This document shows, one piece after another, positions 7,728 to 16,775 of a stretch of 64,000 bases of DNA. Numbering within the stretch: position 1 is the stretch's first letter; every line of letters starts with the position of its first letter. The notes under the pieces were generated by a model. That model searched no databases. It saw nothing but the letters and a program-made list of their open reading frames with translations, and was not told the origin of the DNA. A program made the position numbers and the translations under genes. Origin of the DNA: Streptomyces syringium (GTDB taxonomy: Bacteria; Actinomycetota; Actinomycetes; Streptomycetales; Streptomycetaceae); assembly GCF_017876625.1 (NCBI RefSeq), contig NZ_JAGIOH010000001.1, positions 1,240,001 through 1,304,000 of the forward strand. The letters run 5' to 3'.

Positions 7728-8897
7728 TCAGTACGCCGGGCCTTCCGAGGGCGGGCCGCCGGGGCCGTCGGTCGTGCCGCCCGTCGGGGGCGAGGAGCCC
7801 GGTGCGGGCGCCGACTCGTCGGACGACGGTGTGTCGCTCCCGTAGGACGTCCCGGGGGACGCGCCACCGCCGGGCGGCGGGGCGGGCACGTCCTTGGCTC
7901 CCGTCGAGTCCCCGCGGTACCGCTTGATCCACTCACCGGTGCGCGGATCGTAGATCCAGAAGATGTTGATGACCGTGGTGGACCGCTGGACCACCACCGA
8001 CTTCTTGTCCTGGTAGGACGGCCACGCCTGGCCCTTGGGCTTGACGTCGCCCTTGATGGCCACCGGCTCCTTCAGCGGGTTCCCGCACGCGCAGCGCACC
8101 CGCGGCACACCGCGGTCGTCGACCAGCACGGCCGTACCCGCCTGCAGGACGTCCTGACGGCTGGTGGTGGCGCCGTCGCGGTAGCCGTGGTTGGTGACCC
8201 GGGTGTCGTAGCGCAGCTGTACGGGCGTCAGCCCGCGCAGATACTCCGGGATCCGGCCCTGCTCGATGCCCGCGGCCTGCGCCCAGGCGCGCCCCTTGTC
8301 CTGATTCTCGGTCAGGTACCTGATCTGCTTCTCGACGTCGCAGGCCGCGACGTTCTGGGTGCCGCCGTAGAGGCCCTGCGTGGACCCCGAGAACGACGGG
8401 TTCCGCCCTCCGTCGGCGGGCGGGTCCGGGGGTTTGGCCCCGCCGGTGTCCGACTGCTTCGCCGTCGACTTGGAGTAGGGGTCGGGGCCCTCGGCGGCCG
8501 CCGCCTGGAGGAAGACCTCCCCTCCCCCGCCACCCGGCCGGGCGAAGAAGACGCCGAGCGCGATGGCCGTGACCAGGGCGCCGGCGACGAGGGCGACCCG
8601 CGGGGCGGACCGCCACCAGGGAGGACGGCCGCCGCCGGTCCCCCCGCGACCGCCGGGGGGCGGCCCCGGCGGCTGCCCGGGACCGGACGGACCAGAGGGA
8701 CCGGAGGGACCAGAGGGACCAGAGGGACCAGACGGGCCATACCCGCCTCCCGAGCCGCCGGGCGGCGGCGCCGCGGGCCGGCCCGGCTCCGTCGGCCGGT
8801 GCGACGACCCGGAGGGCGCGGGCTCGGAGCCCTGGCCGGACAGCGGTCCGGACGGCGGGCCGGTGGGGGGTTTTCCTGACGGCGGTTCGGAAGTCAC
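7728..8897 (-). CDS. DUF6777-like membrane-anchored protein with GPS repeats
   Basis: A 389-residue protein with no assigned function. It has a Pro/Gly/Ser-rich cytoplasmic N-terminus that includes six GPS triplets in a row, one transmembrane segment (RVALVAGALVTAIALGVFF), and a large extracytoplasmic domain (about residues 130-350) containing GGEVFLQAAAAEGPDPY, three cysteines and YQDKKSVVVQRSTTVINIFWIYDPRTGEWI. The tail is again Pro/Ser/Gly-rich. From memory this resembles the Streptomyces DUF6777 family. The GTG at 8897 is chosen for its GGGAGAAGG ribosome site; upstream codons are not protein-like. Divergent from the streptophobe gene at 9206. Confidence 0.8.
   Translation of the reverse strand: MTSEPPSGKPPTGPPSGPLSGQGSEPAPSGSSHRPTEPGRPAAPPPGGSGGGYGPSGPSGPSGPSGPSGPSGPGQPPGPPPGGRGGTGGGRPPWWRSAPRVALVAGALVTAIALGVFFARPGGGGGEVFLQAAAAEGPDPYSKSTAKQSDTGGAKPPDPPADGGRNPSFSGSTQGLYGGTQNVAACDVEKQIRYLTENQDKGRAWAQAAGIEQGRIPEYLRGLTPVQLRYDTRVTNHGYRDGATTSRQDVLQAGTAVLVDDRGVPRVRCACGNPLKEPVAIKGDVKPKGQAWPSYQDKKSVVVQRSTTVINIFWIYDPRTGEWIKRYRGDSTGAKDVPAPPPGGGASPGTSYGSDTPSSDESAPAPGSSPPTGGTTDGPGGPPSEGPAY
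8681..8734. repeat. 9-bp tandem repeat inside the DUF6777-like gene
   Basis: Six near-identical 9-bp units (consensus GACCAGAGG on the plus strand) encode the GPS triplets of the membrane protein at 7728-8897. The repeat is in frame, so copy-number change would alter only the length of the cytoplasmic linker. Confidence 0.8.
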
Positions 8898-9205
8898 GGC
8901 CCTTCTCCCAGGCATTGACGGTGATGCGGATCGAGCCGGATGCAGTCGGATCGCACGGGAGCCGGGACGTCCTCCGCCCCGCTCCCCCTTCCGCATATCG
9001 GTCGTTTTTATCTGTTTTCGCTCCGCTCATTGTGTGTACGGGATCCACGCCGCCCGCAAGCGGGAGCGCGCACCAGGGGTGCGGGTCCCCCGACCGCCCT
9101 CGCGGGCGGGCGGCCCGGCGCCCCCGTGCGTACGTTGGGAGACACCGCGAGCCGCACCGCCCCGCCGGGACCCACCGAGACCCCCGAGACCCACCGGAGT
9201 CAGCG
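8898..9205. promoter_or_regulatory. Divergent spacer (308 bp) with AT-rich promoter-like core
   Basis: No convincing gene is present. Bases about 9001-9045 are AT-rich relative to their surroundings and probably hold promoter elements for the DUF6777-like and/or streptophobe genes. A small hairpin is visible near 9099-9114. No operator could be defined. Confidence 0.35.
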
Positions 9206-10504
9206 TTGAGCAGCCAGCCCCCAAGGTCCGCGCCGGGCAGGGCGCTCGACGAGGTACGGGCCTGGCGGGACGCCCTCGCCACCGTGGCCGCCGGGATCGT
9301 CGCCCTGTTCGTCGTCGCCGCGCTCGGGCTGTGGGCGGCGGGCGCGTCGACCCTGCCGGGCGGCGCGTTCCCCCACGTGGTCGCCGCCACCGTGGTCACC
9401 GCCGTCGGCGGCACGGTGCGGCTGTCGGGCGGCGCGGGCCCGATCGCCCAATCGGGCGGCGGGCTGAACGTCGTTCCCCTCTCGGTGACCCTGGCCGGTG
9501 CCCTGGCGATCGCCGTGGTCTTCCTGCTGCCGCTGCGCCACCACGCGGTGGTGAGCGGGCCCCAACTGCTCGCGCGGGTCGCCCGTACGGCCGTGCTGTG
9601 GCTGCTGGCCCTGCTGATCGTGGCGCTCAGCGCGCGGCACACCTTCCGGATCAGCCTGGGTGACGAGGCCCTCGACGACATCGGCGACCTCCTCGGCGCC
9701 ACCCCGTCCGTCGGTTTCCGGGCGGCCGTGGGCTCCACCCTCGGGTTCGGGCTGCTCTGGCTGCTGGTGCTGCTCGCCGTGGCGTCGGCGGTGTCCCGCA
9801 AGACGCCGCTCCCGCCGCGGCTGCTGCGGTTCCAGGACTCGGTGCGGCCCGCCGCGTTCGCGATGCTGATCGTCCTGCTGGCCTATGTCGCCCTCGGCCT
9901 GGTCATCGGTGTGGTCATGCTCTTCACCCGCGAGCACCCGGACCAGACCGCGGCCGTCCTGCTGCTCGGGCTGCCCAACCTGGTGTGGCTCGCCTTCGGC
10001 GTGGGGCTCGGCGGCGCGTGGGAGGGCAGGGTGCCCAATCCCATCGGCCTGCCCGTGCCCAGGGCCCTGGCGGCGGTGCTGCGTCAGCGCGACGGCGAGG
10101 CCACCGGCACGGTGGATCTGGGCGCGCTCGCGGAACAGGACGGGCGGGCCTGGCTGTTGGTGGTCCTCGCGGCGGTCGCGCTGCTGGCCGCCGGGTTGCT
10201 CATGGCCGTACGGTCACCGGCCGGTACCCGGCCGTGGCAGCACGCCGTGCGGCTCGGGATCGCCGCGGCGGTCACCCTGCTCGTCGTGGGACTGCTGACC
10301 CGCATCTCGGCCCGCTTCGGTCTGTCGGTGTTCGGCATCGGCGACCTCGACGCGCTCGGCGGTGAGGTGCTGCTGCGGCCCCGGCTGTGGCTGCTGGTGG
10401 GCGTCGGCCTGCTGTGGGGGCTGGTCGCGGGCTTCCTGGGCGGCCTGTTCACCGCCCGGGTCCGGCGGCGCGGCGAGACGACGCCGGACCCTGACAGGCA
10501 CTGA
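9206..10504 (+). CDS. Streptophobe-family integral membrane protein
   Basis: A 432-residue protein that is mostly hydrophobic, with about nine membrane-spanning segments and short polar loops, matching the actinobacterial 'streptophobe' family as I remember it; no molecular function is known. TTG at 9206 is chosen because it follows GGAG and gives a short basic leader (MSSQPPRSAPGRALDEVRAWRDAL) before the first helix; the open frame upstream is Arg/Pro-rich non-protein sequence. Its stop lies inside a 10-bp tandem repeat. Convergent with the Ser/Thr kinase gene, a common Streptomyces neighbourhood. Confidence 0.8.
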   Translation: MSSQPPRSAPGRALDEVRAWRDALATVAAGIVALFVVAALGLWAAGASTLPGGAFPHVVAATVVTAVGGTVRLSGGAGPIAQSGGGLNVVPLSVTLAGALAIAVVFLLPLRHHAVVSGPQLLARVARTAVLWLLALLIVALSARHTFRISLGDEALDDIGDLLGATPSVGFRAAVGSTLGFGLLWLLVLLAVASAVSRKTPLPPRLLRFQDSVRPAAFAMLIVLLAYVALGLVIGVVMLFTREHPDQTAAVLLLGLPNLVWLAFGVGLGGAWEGRVPNPIGLPVPRALAAVLRQRDGEATGTVDLGALAEQDGRAWLLVVLAAVALLAAGLLMAVRSPAGTRPWQHAVRLGIAAAVTLLVVGLLTRISARFGLSVFGIGDLDALGGEVLLRPRLWLLVGVGLLWGLVAGFLGGLFTARVRRRGETTPDPDRH

Positions 10505-10540
10505 CAGGCGCTGACGGGCGCTGACGGGCGCTGATCGGTA
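10491..10540. repeat. Five 10-bp tandem units at the streptophobe 3' end
   Basis: Five consecutive 10-mers of the form CTGACRGGCR (last unit diverged), each with a TGA. The second unit supplies the streptophobe stop codon. They lie between convergent genes next to GGTACCGGCC duplications that may fold as a weak terminator. Confidence 0.6.
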
Positions 10541-10564
10541 CCGGCCGTTTCGGTACCGGCCGGG

Positions 10565-11602
10565 CTATCGGCGGGTGGCGTCGGGGAAGACCGGCGCCGC
10601 CCAGCGCGGCGGGTGCGGCGGGGGTGTCCGCACCGGGGGCGCTCCCGCGGGCCGCGGATCGACCCGGGTGGGCTCGTGTCCCCGCACGGGCGGGGGCTCC
10701 TCGGGCACCGCGCCCGTACCGGCCCGGCGCAGGGCGCTGACGAACTCCAGACAGGTGTCGTAACGGTCCTCGGGCGCCTTGGCGAGGGCCTTCATCAGCA
10801 CCTCGTCGACGGCCGGGCCGAGGTCGGGGCGGTGCTCGGAGACCGGGGGCGGCGGGTCGTTCTGGTGCGCCCACAGCAACGCCATGTCGTCGTCGCGCTG
10901 GAAGGGCGGGCCGCCGGTCAGCATCTCGTACACCACGCAGGCCAGGCTGTAGACGTCGCAGCGGCCGTCGACCGGCTTGCCCGAGATCTGCTCGGGCGCG
11001 ACGTAGTCGAGGGTGCCGACGAACTGGCCCACCGTGGTGAAGCCGGTCAGCGACAGCGACTTCTTCGTCAGCCCGAAGTCGGTCAGGTACACATGCTCGG
11101 GGTGGTCGCTGTCGGTGCCCTCCGCAACGAGGATGTTGCCCGGCTTGACGTCCCGGTGCACCAGGTCGTGCGCGTGGGCGGCGTCCAGGGCGGAGGCGAC
11201 CTGGAGGCCGATGCGGCAGGCGTCGACGACGGGCAGCCGGCCGGTCCGGTCCAGCAGCGCCCGCAGGTCCTGGCCCGCCACGTAGCGCATGGCGATGAAG
11301 AGGACGCCCTCGGTCTCCCCGGCCTCGAACACCGGCACGATGTTGGGGTGGTCGATGGCCGCCGCGACCCGCGACTCGTGGGCGAAGCGCTGCCGGAAGG
11401 TGTCGTTGCGCGCCAGCTCCGGAGCCAGCAGCTTGAGCGCGACCGTCCGCCCGAGCCGCAGGTCCTGGGCGCGGTAGACGACGGCCATGCCACCGCGCCC
11501 GATCTCGCCCTGCACGCGGTAGGCGGCGATCTGCCGGCCGATGAGGTCGGACTGCCGGCCGATCGGCACGTCCCCGCGCGTACGGTCGTCGGGGCCCGCC
11601 AT
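10565..11602 (-). CDS. Ser/Thr protein kinase (PknB-like, cytoplasmic)
   Basis: A 345-residue eukaryotic-type kinase. Seen: Gly-loop GEIGRGGMAVV (residues 33-43), catalytic Lys57 (VALK), HRDVKPGN (149-156), DFG at 175-177 and APEQ in the activation segment. The kinase domain ends near residue 290, followed by a Pro-rich tail of about 55 residues. There is no membrane segment or PASTA repeat, so it should be soluble. Its ATG overlaps the stop of the SH3-like protein by one base (TGATG). Position downstream of a double-FHA ABC transporter suggests the FHA domains read its phosphothreonines; this is inferred. Confidence 0.95.
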   Translation of the reverse strand: MAGPDDRTRGDVPIGRQSDLIGRQIAAYRVQGEIGRGGMAVVYRAQDLRLGRTVALKLLAPELARNDTFRQRFAHESRVAAAIDHPNIVPVFEAGETEGVLFIAMRYVAGQDLRALLDRTGRLPVVDACRIGLQVASALDAAHAHDLVHRDVKPGNILVAEGTDSDHPEHVYLTDFGLTKKSLSLTGFTTVGQFVGTLDYVAPEQISGKPVDGRCDVYSLACVVYEMLTGGPPFQRDDDMALLWAHQNDPPPPVSEHRPDLGPAVDEVLMKALAKAPEDRYDTCLEFVSALRRAGTGAVPEEPPPVRGHEPTRVDPRPAGAPPVRTPPPHPPRWAAPVFPDATRR

Positions 11603-12222
11603 CAGCGGTCACCGAACACGGTGGTCGGCGGCGCACCGGGTCCGTCGGCCTCTCCCGCACCGGCGCCCGGCTCGCTCCCTGCCCCCTCGGCGTCCTCGGT
11701 CCCCGGCACCGCGAACGTGGCCATCGCCGTCCCGTCGCAGTAGCACCAGCGGTCGTGCTCCGCGTCGTACACCCACATCGCCTCGCCGTCGATGACGGCC
11801 CCGATCCGCAGCCCCCGGGTGGTGTCGCGGAACGTCTCCCCGTCTGTCCGGCCCGCCGCGAGGTCCTCCACCGCCCGGCGGTAGCGTCCGACGGTCTCCT
11901 CGACCCGGGCCAGCAGGGCCCGCGCGTCGGCCGTCCGGGCGAGCTGCTGCCCGGCGGACGGCGGGCCCTGCGGCACCGGGAGCAGCAGCCGGGCGTCGAC
12001 CCACGCGGACCAGCCGTTGAGACAGAGCACCTGCCCCCAATCGCCCCGCCGCTCCAGCAGCCGCACCGGCAGCAGCGCGTCCAGCGGCTCGCTCGCCACC
12101 AGCCCGTCCGGGGCCTCCCAGGTGGGCATGCCGTCGCCGGGCACCACGTGCGTCGGACGGAAGCCGGCGGCCGGGCCCACGGCGGCCGCGATGACGGACT
12201 GGGGTGGATACGCTGCGTTCAT
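11602..12222 (-). CDS. SH3-like protein of unknown function
   Basis: A 206-residue soluble protein with no catalytic motif that I recognise. Residues about 28-80 (WEAPDGLVASEPLDALLPVRLLERRGDWGQVLCLNGWSAWVDARLL) read like a bacterial SH3-type barrel. A helical region follows (about 90-130), then a second small domain (GAVIDGEAMWVYDAEHDRWCYCDG) with a Trp-Cys-Tyr-Cys cluster, and an acidic Gly/Ala-rich tail. ATG at 12222 has GGGAG five bases upstream; the preceding TTG is too close to it. It lies between the FHA-ABC gene and the kinase, so it is probably an accessory or substrate of that module. Confidence 0.8.
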   Translation of the reverse strand: MNAAYPPQSVIAAAVGPAAGFRPTHVVPGDGMPTWEAPDGLVASEPLDALLPVRLLERRGDWGQVLCLNGWSAWVDARLLLPVPQGPPSAGQQLARTADARALLARVEETVGRYRRAVEDLAAGRTDGETFRDTTRGLRIGAVIDGEAMWVYDAEHDRWCYCDGTAMATFAVPGTEDAEGAGSEPGAGAGEADGPGAPPTTVFGDR

Positions 12223-12237
12223 CAAGGCTCCCGCCTG

Positions 12238-14577
12238 CTACTTGCGCATGATGGCGGGCTCGTGGCGGCGCAGCAGTCGCGCGACGATGACGCCGAAGAC
12301 GACCGAGAGCACCACCAGCATGCCCATGTTGATCAGCCAGGTGCCCGCCGAGTGGTCGAAGAGCGGGTCGGAGGTCAGTTTGCCCGGCACGATCCGCTCC
12401 AGCCCGACCGTGCCGGCCATCGCGCCGAGCGCCCAGCGCGCGGGCACCAGCCACGCCAGCTGTTCCAGGCCGGGCACCCCGGCCAGCTTCAGCAGCGCCC
12501 CGCAGAAGACGACCTGGACAATGGCGAGGAGGACCAGCAGCGGCATGGTGACCTCCTCCTTGCGCACCAGTGCCGACACGACCAGGCCCAGCATCATGGC
12601 GGTGAACGACAGCAGTGCCACGGCCAGGGCGATCTCGACGAGCGGTGGGAAGAACACGCCCTTGCCGCCGGGGGCGTTGATGTCCACGCCGAACAGCGCG
12701 ACCAGGGTCAGCACGACGGCCTGCACCACCGTGATCAGCCCCAGCACCACCACCTTGGACATCAGATACGCGGATCTGGACAGGCCGACGGCTCTCTCCC
12801 GCTGGTAGATCACCCGCTCCTTCACCAGTTCCCGTACCGCGTTGGCGGCTCCGGTCAGTACGCCGCCCACGCACAGGATGAGCAGCGCGTTCATCGCCGA
12901 GTCCTGGGTCAGTTTGCTGCCCGCGAGCGCCCGGGCCATCGCGCCCATCACGAAGGGCAGGGCGATCATGATGGCGAGGAAGGTCCGGTCGGCGGTCAGC
13001 GCGGCCGCGTACCGGCGCACCAGGGTGCGCAGTTGGGCGCCCCAGCTCTGCGCCTTCGGCGGCTTGGGCGCTTCCTCCGGCGCGTGGGCCCCGTCCAGCC
13101 GGGGTTGTTCGGTGGCCGCCGCGATGTACTGGCGGTAGTGCGAGGAGGCGCGGAACTGACCCGCCCAGTCGCGCCCGGCCTCGGCCTCGAACGCTTCGAA
13201 GGCCTCCGGCCATTGGGCGTAGCCGAAGAAGTCGAGGGTCTCGTCGGGCGGTCCGTAGAAGGCGATCCGCCCGCCGGGGGCGAGGACCAGCAGCCGGTCG
13301 CACACATCCAGGCTGAGGACGCTGTGGGTCACGACGATGACGGTGCGGCCGTCGTCGGCGAGGGTGCGGAGCATGTGCATCACGGAGCGGTCCATGCCCG
13401 GGTCGAGGCCGGAGGTCGGCTCGTCGAGGAAGAGCAGCGACGGCTTGGTCAGCAGTTCCAGGGCGACGCTGACGCGTTTGCGCTGACCGCCCGAGAGACT
13501 GTGGATGGGCTGGTCGGCGCGCTTCTGAAGGCCCAGTTCACCGATCACCTCGTCCACCCGGGCCTGCCGTTCGGCCTGTGCGGTGTCCCCGGGGAAGCGC
13601 AGCTCGGCGGCGTAGCCGAGGGCGCGGCGCACGGTCAGCTGGGCGTGCAGGATGTCGTCCTGCGGCACCAGCCCGATGCGTGCCCGCAGCTCGGCGTAGT
13701 CCCGGTAGAGATCACGGCCGTCGTAGACCACGGTGCCCCGGTCGGCGGGGCGCTGGCCGGTGAGCGCGTTGAGCAGCGTCGACTTGCCGGCGCCGCTCGG
13801 GCCCACGACCGCGAGCAGGCTCTTCTCGCCGACGGGGAACGACACGTCCTCCAGCAGGGTCTTGCGGCCCTTGTCGACCTGCACGAGCAGGTCCTGGACG
13901 TCGAGCGAGACCTCACCGGTGTCGACGAACTCCTGGAGTTCGTCGCCGACGAGGCAGAACGCGGAGTGGCCGATGCCGACGATGTCGCCCTGGTCCACCC
14001 GGGCCCGCTGCACGGGCCGGCCGTTGAGATAGGTGCCGTTGTGGCTGCCGAGGTCCACGATCTCGTGGCCGCCGTCGGCGGTGGCGCGCAGTTCGGCGTG
14101 CCGGCGGGAGACGACGAGGTCGTCGACGACGAAGTCGTTGTCGGCGCCGCGGCCGATCCGGACGGTCCGGCTCGGCAAGGGGTGTACGGAGGTGGGGCTG
14201 CGGAAGGTGCCCGTGGCGGACGGCAGCGAGACGGACGAGGGGCGCCCCGCGGCGTGGGCCACGCCTTTGAGCAGTGCGGCCGGGCCGTCGTCGGGGTTGC
14301 CGAACCGGATGACGCTGCCCGGTCCCACGTCCTCCGTACGCACCCGGTGGCCTTCGGTGTAGGTGCCGTTGGTGCTGTCGCTGTCCTCGAGCGTCCAGTG
14401 GTCCCCGACAGGGCGCAGCACCGCGTGGTGCCATGAGACCCGAAGATCATGCAGCACGATGTCGCTCAAGGGATCGCGCCCCACGTGGTAGGTCCGGGTC
14501 GGACTCATCACCTGCGAGCCGCCGTCGGCCTCGACGACGAGTTCGGGGGCGGGGGGCGCGACCGACCGCTCTCCCAT
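12238..14577 (-). CDS. Double-FHA ABC transporter (ATPase-permease fusion)
   Basis: A 779-residue fusion. Two FHA domains come first (about 10-95, with GRDPLSDI, STNGTY; and 135-205, with IGRGADNDFVV, SHNGTYLNG). An ABC ATPase follows (Walker A GPSGAGKST at 259-267, signature LSGGQ 361-365, Walker B LLFLDEP from 381), then an ABCG-type (ABC2) permease with six membrane helices from about residue 530. FHA domains bind phosphothreonine, and the kinase two genes downstream is the natural writer. Substrate unknown. This is the first gene of a three-gene operon, 15 bp before the SH3-like gene. Confidence 0.95.
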   Translation of the reverse strand: MGERSVAPPAPELVVEADGGSQVMSPTRTYHVGRDPLSDIVLHDLRVSWHHAVLRPVGDHWTLEDSDSTNGTYTEGHRVRTEDVGPGSVIRFGNPDDGPAALLKGVAHAAGRPSSVSLPSATGTFRSPTSVHPLPSRTVRIGRGADNDFVVDDLVVSRRHAELRATADGGHEIVDLGSHNGTYLNGRPVQRARVDQGDIVGIGHSAFCLVGDELQEFVDTGEVSLDVQDLLVQVDKGRKTLLEDVSFPVGEKSLLAVVGPSGAGKSTLLNALTGQRPADRGTVVYDGRDLYRDYAELRARIGLVPQDDILHAQLTVRRALGYAAELRFPGDTAQAERQARVDEVIGELGLQKRADQPIHSLSGGQRKRVSVALELLTKPSLLFLDEPTSGLDPGMDRSVMHMLRTLADDGRTVIVVTHSVLSLDVCDRLLVLAPGGRIAFYGPPDETLDFFGYAQWPEAFEAFEAEAGRDWAGQFRASSHYRQYIAAATEQPRLDGAHAPEEAPKPPKAQSWGAQLRTLVRRYAAALTADRTFLAIMIALPFVMGAMARALAGSKLTQDSAMNALLILCVGGVLTGAANAVRELVKERVIYQRERAVGLSRSAYLMSKVVVLGLITVVQAVVLTLVALFGVDINAPGGKGVFFPPLVEIALAVALLSFTAMMLGLVVSALVRKEEVTMPLLVLLAIVQVVFCGALLKLAGVPGLEQLAWLVPARWALGAMAGTVGLERIVPGKLTSDPLFDHSAGTWLINMGMLVVLSVVFGVIVARLLRRHEPAIMRK

Positions 14578-14658
14578 GTTTGGATTCTACGGCGGACCGT
14601 CCGGCCTCGCCTGTCCAAGGGGACGCACCCCGGCCCGCCCTTCGAAGGGAGCCCACAG

Positions 14659-15099
14659 GTGTCGTCGCAGCACGGGGCCGCCGAGCGGCTGCCCGTCTTC
14701 GTCTACGGGACGCTGCGCCCCGGACAGGGCAACCACGATCGTCTGCTGCGCGGCCGCACCACGGCCGAGGAGCCCGCCCGGCTGCGCGGCGCGGTGCTGT
14801 ACGCGGGCCCGGGCTACCCGTACGCGGTGAGCGCTCCGGAGGGGCCGGGGGAGCACCTGATCCGCGGCGACCTGATCACTCTGGACCCGGCGCGGTACGC
14901 GGAGCTGCTGGCGGCGCTGGACGCGCTGGAGGGTTACGCACCGGGGGATCCCCGCAATCTCTACGAGCGGGTCGCCCGCGAGGTCCTCCCGGACGGCGGG
15001 GGCACGGTCCGCGCCTGGGTCTACCTCGCCGCGGACCGCCTGGCCCGGCGGCTGCGCGACGCCGGCACACCGCTGCCCGGCGGCGACTGGCTCCGCTGA
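14659..15099 (+). CDS. Gamma-glutamylcyclotransferase family protein
   Basis: A 146-residue GGCT/AIG2-fold protein: FVYGTLRPGQGNHDRLL at the N-terminus is the hallmark YGTLR substrate-binding loop. RGDLITLDP and LDALEGYAPGDPRNLYER provide the family's acidic position and the conserved Tyr-Arg segment. These enzymes form 5-oxoproline from gamma-glutamyl amino acids or amines, but exact substrate varies. GTG 14659 is preferred because GAAGGGAG lies upstream; the frame extends further back only through sequence antisense to the FHA gene. Divergent from the FHA-ABC gene. Confidence 0.87.
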   Translation: MSSQHGAAERLPVFVYGTLRPGQGNHDRLLRGRTTAEEPARLRGAVLYAGPGYPYAVSAPEGPGEHLIRGDLITLDPARYAELLAALDALEGYAPGDPRNLYERVAREVLPDGGGTVRAWVYLAADRLARRLRDAGTPLPGGDWLR

Positions 15100-15261
15100 G
15101 GTGCCCGGGCCTGACCGGCACCGGCGGAACTTCGTGGTGGATCAGCGAGCGGCGCCGCGCGCCCGCGAGGATCCGCCGGACAGGTTCTGGTGGCGTTCCG
15201 CGCCCGTGGCTTACGGTGCCCCTGAGTGTGGATCATGACGGGTGAGGCAGAAGGAGAGACG

Positions 15262-15804
15262 GTGGCGGAGCGGGCGTTGATCGCGGGTGTGGGCGGCCAC
15301 GAGCCGAGGATCGACCCGGGGGCGTTCACCGCGCCGACGTCGGTGGTGATCGGCGAGGTGACGCTGGCGGCGGGCGCGAGCGTCTGGTACCACGCCGTGC
15401 TGCGGGCGGACTGCGGTCCCATCACGCTCGGCGCGGACAGCAACATCCAGGACAACTGCACGGTCCACGTGGATCCCGGGTTCCCGGTCAGCGTCGGCGA
15501 GCGGGTGACCGTCGGTCACAACGCCGTCCTGCACGGCTGCACGGTCGAGGACGACGTGCTGGTCGGGATGGGGGCCACGGTCCTCAACGGCGCGGTGATC
15601 GGGGCCGGTTCGCTGGTCGCCGCCCAGGCCCTCGTCCCGCAGGGCATGCGGATCCCCCCGGGTTCCCTGGTCGCGGGTATCCCGGCCAAGGTCCGGCGGG
15701 AGTTGACTGAGGAGGAGCGCGAGCACATCGGGCTCAACGCCGCGATGTATCTGGAGCTGGCGCAGCAGCACCGCGACGTGGCGGCGGGCGGCACGGACGC
15801 GTAG
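15262..15804 (+). CDS. Gamma-carbonic-anhydrase-like hexapeptide protein
   Basis: A 180-residue left-handed beta-helix protein of the YrdA/gamma-CA group. Hexapeptide turns run through residues about 25-145, with the metal-site region ILRAD-like (VLRADCGPITLG), DNCTVHVD and GHNAVLHGC, where the three ligand histidines occur. It is likely cytoplasmic and zinc/iron binding; carbonic anhydrase activity is not assured for this subgroup. GTG 15262 follows AAGGAG by five bases and is preferred to ATG 15226. A hairpin terminator follows. Confidence 0.88.
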   Translation: MAERALIAGVGGHEPRIDPGAFTAPTSVVIGEVTLAAGASVWYHAVLRADCGPITLGADSNIQDNCTVHVDPGFPVSVGERVTVGHNAVLHGCTVEDDVLVGMGATVLNGAVIGAGSLVAAQALVPQGMRIPPGSLVAGIPAKVRRELTEEEREHIGLNAAMYLELAQQHRDVAAGGTDA

Positions 15805-15814
15805 GGGAACGCGA

Positions 15815-15847
15815 ACGGCCCGCCCGGGGCGCACCCGGGCGGGCCGT
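15815..15847. terminator. Bidirectional hairpin terminator
   Basis: Perfect arms ACGGCCCGCCCGGG and complement around a short GCGCA loop, just after the gamma-CA-like gene and before the convergent dedA gene end at 15880. Confidence 0.8.
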
Positions 15848-15879
15848 GGACAGGCGGGGCGTGGCCCCGGCCGCCGTCG

Positions 15880-16566
15880 TCAGTCGTTGACGGACACGGG
15901 GGCGGGCCGCTCGACGCCCGGTCCCGCGACGGCCGCCTCGGCCTCGGCCTCCGCACGCTTGGCGGCGGCCTTCTTGGCCCGCAGGCGCATCACCAGCAGG
16001 GAACCGAGGCCGAACACCACGGCGGCGGCCAGGCCGACGTAGGAGAACTTCTTGATCCAGTCCTCGGCGACCTTGCCGACGGTGTAGATCACCGCGACCG
16101 TGCCACCGGCCCAGACGATGCCGCCCAGCACGTTGGCGATCAGGAACTTCCAGTACGGCATCTTCAGGACGCCCGCGAGCGGACCGGCGAAGATCCGCAG
16201 GAACGCGATGAAGCGGCCGAAGAAGACGGCCCACATGCCCCACTTGTGGAAGGACCGCTCGGCGGTGGCCACGTGGTCGGGCCCGAAGTGCTTGGGGAAC
16301 TTGCGGCCGAGCCAGTCCAGCAGCGGCTGGCCGCCCTTACGGCCGATCATGTAGCCGATGGAGTCACCGACGATCGCGCCCGTGATGGCGCACGCGCCCA
16401 GCACGTACGGGTTGATGTGATCCTGTGTGGCGGCCAGCAACGTGGCGCTGACCAGGACGATCTCACCGGGAAGCGGGATGCCGAGGCTCTCCAGTCCGAT
16501 GACCCCGCCCACCAGCAGGTAGACGGCTACCGCCGGTACTGTTTCGAGCCACTCCTGGATGTGCAA
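15880..16566 (-). CDS. DedA family membrane protein
   Basis: A 228-residue DedA/SNARE-associated protein, a membrane family implicated in lipid (undecaprenyl-phosphate or phospholipid) flipping. Seen: ESLGIPLPGEIVLVSATLLAA, GDSIGYMIGRKGG and the signature FFGRFIAFLRIFAGPLAGVLKMPYWKF region, with several membrane helices and a Lys/Ala/Glu-rich cytoplasmic tail. The start is a TTG at 16566, supported by GGGGAGG eight bases upstream. Monocistronic by appearance. Confidence 0.92.
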   Translation of the reverse strand: MHIQEWLETVPAVAVYLLVGGVIGLESLGIPLPGEIVLVSATLLAATQDHINPYVLGACAITGAIVGDSIGYMIGRKGGQPLLDWLGRKFPKHFGPDHVATAERSFHKWGMWAVFFGRFIAFLRIFAGPLAGVLKMPYWKFLIANVLGGIVWAGGTVAVIYTVGKVAEDWIKKFSYVGLAAAVVFGLGSLLVMRLRAKKAAAKRAEAEAEAAVAGPGVERPAPVSVND

Positions 16567-16595
16567 CGCCGGTTCCTCCCCGGTTGGTGATCAAA

Positions 16596-16630
16596 TGCCC
16601 GGCGTGCGCCACGAGGGCACACGCCGGGCA
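16596..16630. terminator. Hairpin in the glycosyltransferase-dedA spacer
   Basis: Arms TGCCCGGCGTG and CACGCCGGGCA with a 13-nt loop, about 150 bp beyond the stop of the minus-strand glycosyltransferase at 16776 and just upstream of dedA. Probably a terminator isolating dedA. Confidence 0.6.
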
Positions 16631-16775
16631 GCCTACTGGAGGAAAGGACTCCTTCGCGGGGCCGCCGGTTGCTCGGGCGAGGGTCACGAGTGGGACAAGG
16701 GACCGGGCCACCGGCCGGGGGCGATCCGCGCGCGACGCCGAGGGCCACCCGACGACGGAGAGGCAGCCCCACTCG

